48,714 nucleotides of DNA from Lingula anatina. Its lineage: Eukaryota; Brachiopoda; Lingulata; Lingulida; Lingulidae. Made by a program: the position numbers and the translations under genes. Below the pieces are notes generated by a model. That model was not told the origin of the DNA, searched no databases, and saw nothing but the letters and a program-made list of their open reading frames with translations. Location: contig NW_019775464.1 in NCBI RefSeq assembly GCF_001039355.2, positions 322,731 to 371,444 of the forward strand, read 5' to 3'. Every line of letters begins with the position of its first letter. Positions within the stretch are counted from its first letter, which is position 1. Shown one piece after another: positions 1-12,110 of this stretch.

Positions 1-1030
1 AACTTGAGTGATTCAGTAGCTTTCATGGCATAGCAACACGTCATACCACCTGTAAACTGCGTTCAGAAGAATTATTTGCCAATCTTATGTTTCTCTCGAA
101 ATTGGCATGGTCGCAATATTGCTTAAATGGAAAGCGAACCTGCTTGTACACATTTGCTTCTTTTTTAATGATACCCTCCTCTAATGGGGTTGCTAAAACT
201 AAAATCGCCCCATTGTGCTCTCTAGGTAACGTCATAGGTGAAGGCAAAGTTTAATCTAAGCATAAAACAAAGTCATAGTAAAAAAGTAATCTATGTAGGA
301 ACGGTCCGTGTCGGATTCTCAAATAAGTCCTCTTGAACATGAGAAACTATAACAACGTTGATGATAATACCATGTTCGTGGACTGACGTTGCGCGGGATG
401 AAATACGTACGGCTCACGGGCAATCGATATTTATGGCAGATATACACATGTACATCCAAACTGGCCCTCTCTGTGAGAAGGTAGAACGTATCCATTTGAT
501 CCATGGTCTACCAACGAAGATTGTATGGCTCCGTGGTAACTCCGCCGTCTTGGACGTACAGCTAGACACCCCACGCTGGTTCGAATCCCAAGATGGTCAA
601 AATAATATTTTTTTGCTCCAAAAACAATTTCTAAAAATTGCGTTTGGTTACTATAAGAAGAAACTCGTACGTACGTAGGGTGGGCGGGTCTCTCACGGCG
701 CAGTCGGTAGCGTGCTTGGTTGCAAAAAACATACCAAGCCATCAGCAAACCATGGTAACGACAGGTCACGAGTTCGAATCCCAGGTGACGCATGACAGTT
801 CACCACGGCAACGAAATAGCCCCGCAATCGAAAACGAATGCAGGCTCTCGTGGGTCCGGGCAAATTACCTGTTGCAAAAAATACCGGTATAGTTCAGAGT
901 TAGTGATGTCATTATCATGAAGTCTGCGTCGTCAATTATACTTCTTTTCTCTTCACTTTAGTCTTTAAAATGATACTTATGCGGGGATGGTCATTGATCT
1001 CTTTTCTTCACCAACTACGTACGTCTGCAA
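1..1030 (+). repeat. Composite repeat with dimeric tRNA-like (SINE-like) unit, haplotype A
   Basis: Positions 1-240 repeat at 1381-1615 and 4205-4475. The stretch 320-960 repeats at 4550-5220. Inside it are two tRNA-like polymerase III promoters in the same orientation: an A-box-like TGGCTCCGTGG at 526-536 with a B box GGTTCGAATCC at 578-588, and an A-box-like CGGCGCAGTCGGTAG at 696-710 with a B-box-like AGTTCGAATCC at 771-781. The stems of a working tRNA do not form, so these are tRNA-derived SINE modules, not tRNA genes. The direction of the whole element is uncertain. Confidence 0.7.
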
Positions 1031-1148
1031 GAAGAGTTTTTCAGTAATTTTTCAATTGTCATTTCGCCGCTATTGCTTTACTTATTTCATACATTTCGTT
1101 TTTTTATGCCCCCATCCCCCCTTTTGCCTTGCTATCAAGACTGAACAT

Positions 1149-1630
1149 ATGGTCATACAATACCCGGGGCAACTCCACAGTCGACATCTGAATATTGACA
1201 AAGACCACTCACAACTCTAACCGCCAAATTGTGAACCGCTTTGGCTCTCATCGTGCTTTATAACGTCACAGGTGAAATCGAACGTAAACTCCGTGAAAAA
1301 AAAAAAAAAAGATTAAAAGAACAGCATCTTAATTAATCTTACTAGGAACGTTCCCGGCAATTTTATCATTTAAAGAGAGCTAACTTGAGTTATTCAGTAG
1401 CTTTCATGGCATAGCACCACGTCATACCACCTGTAAACTGCGTTCAGAAGAATTATTTGCCAATCTCCTTTTTCTTTCGAAATTGGCAAGGTCGCAATTG
1501 CTTACATGGAAAGCGAACCTGTTTGTACACATTTGCTGCTTTTTTAATGATACCCTCCTCTAATGGGGTTGCTAAAACTAAAACCGCCCCATTGTGCTCT
1601 CTAACGTCATAGGTGAAGCCAAAAGTCAAA
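1149..1630. repeat. LTR-like direct repeat, haplotype A
   Basis: The block made of 1149-1300 followed by 1381-1615 occurs as a unit again at 4003-4475. Its two halves also occur separately on each side of the SINE-like interior (1-240; 5505-5625). The order direct repeat, interior, direct repeat is what a short non-autonomous LTR element (TRIM-like) would give, but I see no clear TG...CA ends or primer-binding site. A tandem satellite of about 1.3 kb is the alternative. Confidence 0.45.
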
Positions 1631-3208
<1,578 letters not shown>

Positions 3209-3427
3209 TAAGTTAACATCTAGGTTGATCTGCCATATATCCTCAGTCCTTGAATTGCATAATGTATCTATGTTATACAGCAGAGTAACACCTGATAACA
3301 AAGAGCGTTTACAGTGAAAATGTGTAGAATATCCATGAATGGGTAAAATTTGCTGCTCATGTCATTTTGATGTGTAATTTATTCTCTGTAAGCATGGCAT
3401 GTGATAATAACCCTTTATATTGTTTAG

Positions 3428-3518
3428 CCTGGATGCTGGATCGAGTAGCATTCAAGTGACGGTGAAGGATGGAGGACTTAAACTGTTGCAGATACAAGAC
3501 AATGGGTCAGGAATAAGG
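3428..3518 (+). CDS. MLH1: MLH1 exon 2, haplotype A
   Basis: The 91-nt exon, the same length as vertebrate MLH1 exon 2, completes the ENC codon and encodes [16 protein letters not shown] through QDNGSGIR (residues 38-68). DNGSGI is GHKL motif II, and D62 corresponds to the nucleotide-binding Asp of MutL proteins. It is bounded by a TTTAG acceptor and a GTAAGA donor. The intron upstream is 220 bp. Haplotype A is interrupted by the n at 4002 inside the following intron and resumes at 9281. Confidence 0.95.
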
Positions 3519-4002
3519 GTAAGATGTATGCACACACACACACATATAATGTATTCATGATTTTACCTGTTAATGTTTTGTAACAGAGTTAAATTGAAGG
3601 ATGAAGATTTTGGTGCATCAATTTTGAACTTTTGCAGTATTTCCCCCCTTCATAATTATTTTGTGAGGTACTCTCTGCAATGTTTTTTGTATTTAATTAT
3701 ATTGGTTTGGTAATTCATTTACAAATTTAATTATGATTTTTACAGGAAACTAAATGATATCCAAAAATTGTGGGAGGAGGGCCATTAAAATGGTGAAAAA
3801 TTTGTTGTAATCTCATAGGTCAAATAGCTTGAAGGTTTAATAAAAAGTTGATAAAATTATTAAATAATTTCTAAACTATTCCAAATTTATTTAAATACCA
3901 GAGACACTTATTGAAGTTATTGCATAACTTAATTTTGATAAACATTAGGATTAGTTATTTGTTAATTGGGGGAGGGGGGGGGAGGGGGGATACTGCAAAT
4001 GN

Positions 4003-4475
4003 TATATTACAATACTCGGGGCAACTCCACAGTCGACATCTGAATTGGTAAAGACTACTCACAACTCTAACCGTCAAATTGTGAACCGCTTTGGCTCTCA
4101 TCGTGCTTTACAACGTCACAGGTGAAATCGAACGTAAACTCCGTGACAAAAAGATTAAAAGAACAGCATCTTAATTAATCTAACTAGGAACGTTCCCGGC
4201 AATCTTATCATTTAAAGAGAGCTAGCTTGAGTTATTCAGTAGCTTTCATGGCATAGCACCACGTCATACCACCTGTAAACTGCGTTCAGGTGAATTATTT
4301 ACCAAGCTTATGTTTCCCTCGAAATTGGCATGGTCGCAATATTGCTTAAGTGGAAAGCGAACCTGTTTGTACACATTTGCTGCTTTTTTAATGATACCCT
4401 CCTCTAATGGGGTTGCTAAAACTAAAACCGCCCCATTGTGCTCGCTAGATAACGTCATAGTTGAAGCCAAAGTTT
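4003..4475. repeat. LTR-like direct repeat, haplotype B
   Basis: Second occurrence of the two-part repeat described at 1149-1630. It begins immediately after the n at 4002 and is followed by an (AAT)n microsatellite at about 4498-4532 and then by the tRNA-like interior. A further partial copy of the left half lies at 5505-5625. Confidence 0.5.
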
Positions 4476-4496
4476 AATGTAAGAATAAAACAATGT

Positions 4497-4537
<41 letters not shown>

Positions 4538-4549
4538 TCTATGTAGGAA

Positions 4550-5270
4550 CGGTCCGTGTCGGCTTCTCAAACAAGTCCTCTTGAACATGACAAACTATAA
4601 CAGCGTTGATGATAATCCCATGTTCATGGACTGGCGTTGAGCGGGATGAAATACATACGTACGGCTCACGGGCTATCGATATTTATGGCAGATATGTACA
4701 TGTACATCCAAACTGGCCCTCTCTGTGAGAAGGTAGAAAGTTTCCATTTGATCCACGGTCTTCCAACGAAGCTTGAATGGCTCCGTGGTGACTCTACCGT
4801 CTTGGACGTACAGTTAATCACCACACGCGGGTTCGAATCCCAAGATGGTCAGGCTGACTTTTTTTGCTCGAAAACCAATTTCTAAAAATTGCCTTTGGTT
4901 ACTATAAGAGGAAACTCGTACGTACGGAGGGTGGGCGGGTCTTTCACGGCGCAGACTGTAGCGTGCTTGGTTGCAAAAAACATACCAAACCATCAGCAAA
5001 CCATGGTAACGACAGGTCACGAGTTCGAATCCCAGGTGACGCATGTCAGTTAACCACGGCAACAAGATAGCCCCACTGTCGAAAACGAATGCAGGCTCTC
5101 GTGGGTTCGGGCAAATTACCTTTTGCAAAAAATACCGGTATAGTTCAGAGTTAGTGATGTCATTATCATGAAGTCTGCGTCGTCAATTATACTTCTTTTC
5201 TCTTCACTTTAGTCTTTAAAATGATACTTAGGCGGGGATGGTCATTGGTCTCTTTTCTTCAGCAACTACG
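4550..5270 (+). repeat. Dimeric tRNA-like (SINE-like) unit, haplotype B
   Basis: Copy of 320-1030 with scattered substitutions. Both B boxes remain (4830-4840 and 5021-5033), as do the A-box-like motifs at about 4778-4789 and 4946-4960. The short open frames that cross it on both strands are not conserved between the copies and are not genes. Confidence 0.7.
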
Positions 5271-6647
5271 TACGCAACAGATCACATTTGAATTGGTTCA
5301 ATATCTTACACGACACAGCAACATGCATGCCATATTGCCCTTTGATAATAAATAAAAGATCCGCTCGTTGGGTTATCTGCAAGAAGAGTTTTTCAGTAGG
5401 GCCTACTTTTTCCAAAGCCATCTGACGCTATTGCTTTACTTATTTCATATATTTTTTTATGCACCCGCCCCCCTTTAGCCTTGCTTACCAAGACTGAACA
5501 TATGGTCTGGTCATACAATACCAGGGGCATCTCCACAGTCGACATCTGAATTGGCAAAGATTACTCACAACTCTAACCGCCAAATTTTGAACCGCTTTGG
5601 CTGTCATCGTGCTCAATAACTTGATAGATGAAGTTAATTGTAAACTCAGTGTAAAACAAAATGAGAATAACTGCAAATTTGTGTAGTATCCATCTGCTGA
5701 GAACATTTAAATATTATTGTATACATAGGCCTATATTTAAAGGGAAGGTTATTTAATTTTAAAATTAAATACAATATAGTACTAGAGATATATGAAAAAA
5801 TATTGAACTCTGTGTTTTTTTTTCACTTAGTGTATATCTTAACCTATGTCACCACCTGTAAACTATTTGGCCAATTAGCATGTTCATTATGCTGTTTTAA
5901 CAAGCAAAGACTCAATGTTAGCCTTTGAAGATGGCGTATCTTGAGGTCTGTTATGATCAGGGTTCTCCTCTAAAAGGAGGCGTGGATATGACTTGTATAC
6001 AGGAAGGTGGCGCGAATGTAGCATGTGGATACCTAGAGAAAATCGCTCTACTTAGGTTATTAGATGATGTAAGGGTGAGTATTTTATTGTCTTCATGCAG
6101 TGTGAGCTAGAATGTGAGCTGCTTTTGATCGTGAAAGGAATAATTGAACAGCAGATGACTAAGAAGGACGCGTATGGTCGTCTACTGACTCTACTGTACT
6201 ATTTTACCGGGGCAGTGTAGTTTGCCGACCGAAGCGTATCTTTCGGATGCATATACAATTTTTCCTTGCAATTCTAGAATTTTGTTTTAAACAATAAGTT
6301 ATGTAGTGACTTTGATCAATGCTCCAAATGGGATTGAAGTTTCTTCGGAAAAACTAGTAAAAACTCAGGTCAAACGACTTTACTAGTAAGTATTCCAATA
6401 CATGTACAGCAGATCGAGACACTGATAAAAGTCACCACATAACTGAATGTAGAAAGTCATTGAAAGTCAAAGACTTGACGTTTTTGAGAGCTTACTGCAT
6501 ATATGTGCTGCTGCTTTCACCTTTAAGTGGATGTGTTGACAAATCTTAACTACATATTGACTCTCTCTATATAATGCTGCATATGTATAGTAGCTGAAGT
6601 TTTATAAAAGTGATATCAAAATTGGTGAGTAAAATCACCATCACTAG

Positions 6648-6854
<207 letters not shown>

Positions 6855-7085
6855 TAAGTTAACATCTAGGTTGATCTGCCATATATCCTCAGTCCTTGGT
6901 ATGCATAATGTATCTATGTTATACAGCAGATTAACACCTGATAACAAAGAGCGTTTATAGTGAAAATGTGTAGAATATCCATGAATGGGTAAAATTTGCT
7001 GCTCATGTCATTTTGAGCGTCATTTTGATGTGTAATTTATTGTCTGTAAGCATGGCATGTGATAATAACCCTTTATGTTGTTTAG

Positions 7086-7176
7086 CCTGGATGCTGGATC
7101 GAGTAGCATTCAAGTGACAGTGAAGGATGGAGGACTTAAACTGTTGCAGATACAAGACAATGGGTCAGGAATAAGG
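7086..7176 (+). CDS. MLH1: MLH1 exon 2, haplotype B
   Basis: Allelic copy of 3428-3518: 91 nt, same splice sites and same protein, including the QDNGSGIR ATPase motif. At least one synonymous difference is visible (ACG/ACA in the VTVKDGG stretch). The downstream intron is 596 bp and contains the poly-G-rich stretch at 7625-7648 where haplotype A breaks. Confidence 0.93.
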
Positions 7177-7772
7177 GTAAGATGTATGCATACACACACA
7201 TATAATGTATTCATGATTTTACCTGTTAATGTTTTGTAACAGAGTTAAATTGAAGGATGAAGATTTTGGTGCATCAATTTTGAACTTTTGCAGTATTTCC
7301 CCCCACCATAATTATTTTGTGAGGGTACTCCCTGCAATGTTTTTTGTATTTAATTATATTGGTTTGGTAATTCATTTACAAATTTAATCATGATTTTTAC
7401 AGGAAACTAAATGATATCCAAAAATTGTGGGAGGAGGGCCATTAAAATGGTGAAAAATTTGTTGTAATCTCTTAGGTCAAATAGCTTGAAGGTTTAATAA
7501 AAAGTTGATAAAATTATTAAATAATTTCTAAACTATTCCAAATTTATTTAAATACCAGAGACACTTATTGAAGTTATTGCATAACTTAATTTTGATAAAC
7601 ATTAGGATTAGTTATTTGTTAATTGGGGGAGGGGGGGGGGGAGGGGGGATACTGCAAAAGAATCCATCTTTCTAACTACCCAGCAAAACACCTTTAAATA
7701 TATATCATGAATTTGTTTTTCTGTAAGCATGTCATTTGATGAGCAAATCCTTAAAATTATAACCACTTCTAG

Positions 7773-7945
7773 AAAGAAGATATGGAGATAGTTTGTGAGC
7801 GGTTCACAACCAGTAAACTAAACAAGTTTGAAGATCTGAATGCCATAGCAACATATGGTTTCCGTGGTGAGGCTCTGGCTTCCATAAGTCATGTAGCCCA
7901 TGTTACCATAACAACCAGAACAGCTGACTCCAAATGTGCATACAG
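7773..7945 (+). CDS. MLH1: MLH1 exon 3+4 (fused), haplotype B
   Basis: The 173-nt exon encodes [15 protein letters not shown] through TADSKCAYR (residues 69-126). It carries the ATP-lid segment FTTSKL and GHKL motif [14 protein letters not shown] (residues 96-106). The length equals the sum of vertebrate MLH1 exons 3 (99 nt) and 4 (74 nt), so the two are one exon here. The acceptor is CTTCTAG and the donor is CAG/GTGTGT. The frame continues past the donor to a stop at 8015, but the exon/intron reading is preferred because the next exon restores the conserved R-G-S-Y-C-D-G-K junction in phase. Confidence 0.95.
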
Positions 7946-8235
7946 GTGTGTAAAATATTTAATTTGCATCCATTCTCTTAGTTCATATTACAAGCAGAAT
8001 TGTATTTATAAATGATAATTGTCAAACACAAGTCGAAAAAACCTTCATACTGATAGGTTATTTATGATCCAACTACCAAGCTAATGAAATGTTTTTTGCT
8101 TAGAATTTTATTTTCAAAAAGCGTTTTATTTAGTTATTCATTCTGTATCATTTATTCTCTTATTTTTTAAAGTGAAATAGATGAGCAGGTTGTTTCTTAT
8201 TTCTATTACTAGAATTATGGATTTATTATTTCCAG

Positions 8236-8308
8236 AGGAAGTTACTGTGATGGCAAGTTGAAGGCCCCAGTTAAGCCTTGTGCTGGTAATGTAGGAACCC
8301 AGATCACA
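8236..8308 (+). CDS. MLH1: MLH1 exon 5 equivalent, haplotype B
   Basis: The 73-nt exon encodes [24 protein letters not shown], matching the segment before GHKL motif IV; the GTQIT is characteristic of MutL proteins. It has a TTCCAG acceptor and a GTAAGT donor, and the length equals vertebrate exon 5. Confidence 0.94.
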
Positions 8309-8903
8309 GTAAGTATTGTAGTGCAGGGGACGTATTCCAAAAAGGTTGTAACTTACAAATTGTTGTAAGTTACAAAGTTTCGAAAATATGGCCCCAGTAT
8401 TTAAAGTAGTGTTCAATGTCAGGGAGCAGACAGCTGCAGGCTTTTACTTTATCACCATTGAAATGTAGCTATTTTGATCTGGCATGGTGATTTAATTGCG
8501 CCAACTTCCTAATGCAGGTGTGTGTACTTGTAATCATCAGAGATATTGTCTGTTATCTTTAGTCAAAGTAAATTTCTTAAATACTTGGAAATTATTTCAT
8601 ATTTTAAAGGGAGGTGTGACAGTATTAGTTTTAATTTTGAGAATCTGTAATGTATTTCATGATATGGGATGTTTTCCTTTCTTTTTTCTCACTGACAGTT
8701 CATAATCAAAATCTTCACAGTCTAACTGCAGAAAGGATGGTTCAACTAAGTAAGATTTCATTTAGAATAGAATCCTTCAGACACTGCTGTCGCAAGCCAA
8801 AAATTTGACTTTGTCTGATTTCATGCTAAATGATTTCATTTTCCTTTAATCTTCAAGTACATATTTTTTCATTTAATAAGTGATAATTTGTATTTAAATA
8901 TAG

Positions 8904-8995
8904 GTTGAAGATTTATTTTACAATGTAACTACAAGAAGAAAAGCACTGAGGAGTCCAGCTGAAGAGCATTCCAAAGTTGTGGAAGTCATGAGCAG
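8904..8995 (+). CDS. MLH1: MLH1 exon 6 equivalent, haplotype B
   Basis: The 92-nt exon (vertebrate exon 6 length) encodes [20 protein letters not shown] then [10 protein letters not shown] plus two bases of an Arg codon. VEDLFYN..TRRKAL is the conserved end of the MutL ATPase domain. The donor CAG/GTAGGT is also the first unit of a 17-bp minisatellite (8993-9145) in which every unit repeats a donor-like CAG/GTA. Confidence 0.94.
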
Positions 8996-9145
8996 GTAGG
9001 TGAAGTGAGCAGGTAGGGGAAATAAACAGGTAGGGGATGTGTACAGGTATGTGAAGTGAGCAGGTAAGGGAGGTGAGCAGGTAGGTGAAGGGGGCAGGTA
9101 GGTGAAGTGAACAGGTAGGTGAAGTGAACAGGTAGGTGAATGGAG
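8993..9145 (+). repeat. 17-bp minisatellite starting on the MLH1 splice donor, haplotype B
   Basis: Nine consecutive 17-bp units of the form CAGGTAGGTGAAGTGAG, with no length variation between units. The CAG of unit 1 is the last three bases of MLH1 exon 6 and its GTAGGT is the intron donor. All nine units keep CAGGTA, so the array is a ladder of donor-like sites. Because 17 is not a multiple of 3, each site would add the array in a different frame. Two long hydrophobic minus-strand open frames over this array are by-products of the repeat. Confidence 0.93.
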
Positions 9146-9393
9146 CAGTATGGATAAGTGAGCCATTTGAGAATGATAGCATTATGAAATGAAATTGGGC
9201 TGAATGAATTTACAAGTTGGTGAAATGAAACTTAATGAAAAAAATGAAACAACATATGCCATAGACTGATAAAGTTGTCNGAATCCATCTTTCTAACTAC
9301 CCAGCAAAACACCTTTAAATATATATCATGAATTTGTTTTTCTGTAAGCATGTCATTTGATGAGCAAATCCTTAAAATTATAACCACTTCTAG

Positions 9394-9566
9394 AAAGAAG
9401 ATATGGAGATAGTTTGTGAGCGGTTCACAACCAGTAAACTAAACAAGTTTGAAGATCTGAATGCCATAGCAACATATGGTTTCCGTGGTGAGGCTCTGGC
9501 TTCCATAAGTCATGTAGCCCATGTTACCATAACAACCAGAACAGCTGACTCCAAATGTGCATACAG
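9394..9566 (+). CDS. MLH1: MLH1 exon 3+4 (fused), haplotype A
   Basis: Allelic copy of 7773-7945, at the start of the resumed haplotype A contig (9281 onward). It has the same 173-nt length, splice sites and translated sequence. In the true haplotype A it follows the exon 2 at 3428-3518, not the exon 6 at 8904-8995 that precedes it in this scaffold. Confidence 0.93.
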
Positions 9567-9856
9567 GTGTGTAAAATATTTAATTTGCATCCATTCTCTT
9601 AGTTCATATTACAAGCAGAATTGTATTTATAAATGATAATTGTCAAACACAAGTCGAAAAAACCTTCATACTGATAGGTTATTTATGATCCAACTACCAA
9701 GCTAATGAAATGTTTTTTGCTTAGAATTTTATTTTCAAAAAGCGTTTTATTTAGTTATTCATTCTGTATCATTTATTCACTTATTTTTTAAAGTGAAGTA
9801 GATGAGCAGGTTGTTTCTTATTTCTATTACTAGAATTTTGGATTTATTATTTCCAG

Positions 9857-9929
9857 AGGAAGTTACTGTGATGGCAAGTTGAAGGCCCCAGTTAAGCCTT
9901 GTGCTGGTAATGTAGGAACCCAGATCACA
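9857..9929 (+). CDS. MLH1: MLH1 exon 5 equivalent, haplotype A
   Basis: Allelic copy of 8236-8308: 73 nt, same frame, same splice sites, encoding GSYCDGK through GTQIT. Confidence 0.93.
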
Positions 9930-10524
9930 GTAAGTATTGTAGTGCAGGGGACGTATTCCAAAAAGGTTGTAACTTACAAATTGTTGTAAGTTACAAAGTT
10001 TCGAAAATATGGCCCCAGTATTTAAAGTAGTGTTCAATGTCAGGGAGCAGACAGCTGCAGGCTTTTACTTTATCACCATTGAAATGTAGCTATTTTGATC
10101 TGGCATGGTGATTTAATTGCGCCAACTTCCTAATGCAGGTGTGTGTACTTGTAATCATCAGAGATATTGTCTGTTATCTTTAGTCAAAGTAAATTTCTTA
10201 AATACTTGGAAATTATTTCATATTTTAAAGGGAGGTGTGACAGTATTAGTTTTAATTTTGAGAATCTGTAATGTATTTCATGATATGGGATGTTTTCCTT
10301 TCTTTTTTCTCACTGACAGTTCATAATCAAAATCTTCACAGTCTAACTGCAGAAAGGATGGTTCAACTAAGTAAGATTTCATTTAGAATAGAATCCTTCA
10401 GACACTGCTGTCGCAAGCCAAAAATTTGACTTTGTCTGATTTCATGCTAAATGATTTCATTTTCCTTTAATCTTCAAGTACATATTTTTTCATTTAATAA
10501 GTGATAATTTGTATTTAAATATAG

Positions 10525-10616
10525 GTTGAAGATTTATTTTACAATGTAACTACAAGAAGAAAAGCACTGAGGAGTCCAGCTGAAGAGCATTCCAAAGTTG
10601 TGGAAGTCATGAGCAG
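10525..10616 (+). CDS. MLH1: MLH1 exon 6 equivalent, haplotype A
   Basis: Allelic copy of 8904-8995 (92 nt). The donor here is CAG/GTAGGA instead of CAG/GTAGGT, one of the few differences in the exon and minisatellite region. The next exon is 928 bp downstream. Confidence 0.93.
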
Positions 10617-10766
10617 GTAGGAGAAGTGAGCAGGTAGGGGAAATAAACAGGTAGGGGATGTGTACAGGTATGTGAAGTGAGCAGGTAAGGGAGGTGAGCA
10701 GGTAGGTGAAGGGGGCAGGTAGGTGAAGTGAACAGGTAGGTGAAGTGAACAGGTAGGTGAATGGAG
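10614..10766 (+). repeat. 17-bp minisatellite on the MLH1 splice donor, haplotype A
   Basis: Allelic copy of 8993-9145, also nine units of 17 bp. The visible difference is GTAGGA instead of GTAGGT in the first unit, which is the real donor. Equal copy number in both alleles suggests the array is not hypervariable in this individual. Confidence 0.92.
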
Positions 10767-11154
10767 CAGTATGGATAAGTGAGCCATTTGAGAATGATAG
10801 CATTATGAAATGAAATTGGGCTGAATGAATTTACAAGTTGGTGAAATGAAACTTAATGAAAAAAATGAAACAACATATGCCATAGACTGATAAAGTTGTC
10901 ATGTGACCAAATTATCAGGAAAAAAACCTCTCAGGTTGCAGTGCATTAGGTGAGTGAAAACTTATACTTGAACTCCTTCTCCAAGTTCTGGGTTGAAGAT
11001 TGTGTCTGTTTGGAGATTGTGAATGCGATAGTTGAGACGCATCTCAACTGTTCATGTCACTGGATGTGTTCTCATTCAATAAGGAGTTTCACAGGCTGTT
11101 GCTGTGCATTGACACGGTGGCTTGATTGTAAGCATAGAGAAATTGCAGATGGTT

Positions 11155-11427
11155 TAAATAAATGGTCTAAAGGAAGTATTTTCAAATGTCAGTAAAAAGA
11201 GGATTAAAGAACATAAAAAAAGGCACTAGTTTTTGTAACAGTATTTCCTTTGATCCTTATTTAGCTTATCTCATTTTTAATTATGGATTCTTAATAAATC
11301 GTCTAAAGGAAGAATTTTCAAATGTCAGTAAAAAGAAGATTAAGGAACATCAAAAAGGGCACTAGTTTTTGTAACAGTATTTCCTTTGATCCTTATTTAG
11401 CTTGTCTCATTTTTTATTATGCATTTT
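11155..11427. repeat. Tandem duplication, 136-bp unit, MLH1 intron
   Basis: Two adjacent copies starting at about 11155 and 11291 and sharing GTCTAAAGGAAG, CAAATGTCAGTAAAAAG and the CACTAGTTTTTGTAACAG stretch. The offset is 136 bp, with a few substitutions between copies. It lies in the intron between the exon 6 and exon 7 equivalents. Confidence 0.85.
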
Positions 11428-11544
11428 AAGACACTGAATTTGATATTTGGACATTTCTTATCAAACTTGATAAGTAAAATGTAAGGTAGTCATACACTAG
11501 TTTAACTAATTATTGATTTTGTTCTTTAATATTAATATTAACAG

Positions 11545-11587
11545 GTATGCCATCCACAATGCTAAAGTTGGGTTTACTTTGAAGAAG
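11545..11587 (+). CDS. MLH1: MLH1 exon 7 equivalent
   Basis: The 43-nt exon, the same length as vertebrate exon 7, encodes YAIHNAKVGFTLKK and completes the split Arg codon of the previous exon. This is the conserved Y-x-x-H-N-x-x-V-x-F segment that begins the second subdomain of the MutL N-terminal region. Acceptor TAACAG, donor GTAAAT. Only one copy is present because block B ends at 9279. Confidence 0.93.
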
Positions 11588-12021
11588 GTAAATTTGTAGT
11601 CATTTTACTTTATATGTGTGTGTTTCTCTTCCCTTTTATTTTATAATGTCATATGAACGTAATACTTCAATTCAATTTTCATCACTTCCATAAATGTATT
11701 ATTTATAAGCAATTACATTTTTAGCACTATGTTTTTTTTTTCTGGATATTGACATTTCATGGGGGTGTTTCATCTTGAATAACATAAATCAGTTTTTCAT
11801 GTGGCTTGTATAAATATGATCTCAAATGAACAAAATAGAATTACATCCCAGCTAAAATGTCCATTGTTACTGAAAGCAAGAATGAAGCAGTTTGTGCCAT
11901 GTTTGACAATTTAGCTACACACATATAATATATAAGTACACACACAACAGTATGAATTAAATTTTCAAAAAAAGAAATAGAATCAATATAAACTTTTAAC
12001 TCCCAGCTTTATTTCCTGTAG

Positions 12022-12110
12022 CACAGGGACAGCGTGGCGGATGTGAGAACCCCCCAGGGCTCAACACCACTGGACAACATCAGGACTATATATGGAGCCA
12101 GTGTCGCCAG
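12022..12110 (+). CDS. MLH1: MLH1 exon 8 equivalent (last recognisable exon)
   Basis: The 89-nt exon (vertebrate exon 8 length) encodes HRDSVADVRTPQGS through DNIRTIYGASVA plus two bases of an Arg codon, matching the VADVRT...DNIR(S/T)I(F/Y)G block of MLH1. Acceptor CCTGTAG, donor CAG/GTATGG. The exons so far total 674 nt, about the first 225 of the roughly 750 residues expected. I searched the rest of the window by eye for the following ELIEI..ED and SNANYS segments and for the NVDVNVHPTK motif and did not find them, so the gene is incomplete here. Confidence 0.92.

Noticed and set aside
690-790. Functional tRNA gene
   Set aside because: A and B boxes are present but the acceptor and anticodon stems do not form; the sequence is repeated with other copies, as in a SINE.
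5925-6110. Possible first exon of a neighbouring gene (starts AAGATGGCG, ends near a GTGAGT donor)
   Set aside because: The allele at 2340 has an in-frame stop after 35 codons and a changed donor (GTCAGT), so coding is not conserved.
8913-9182. Minus-strand hydrophobic repetitive open frames (also 10534-10803)
   Set aside because: They are the reverse reading of the 17-bp minisatellite and overlap MLH1 exon 6 on the other strand.
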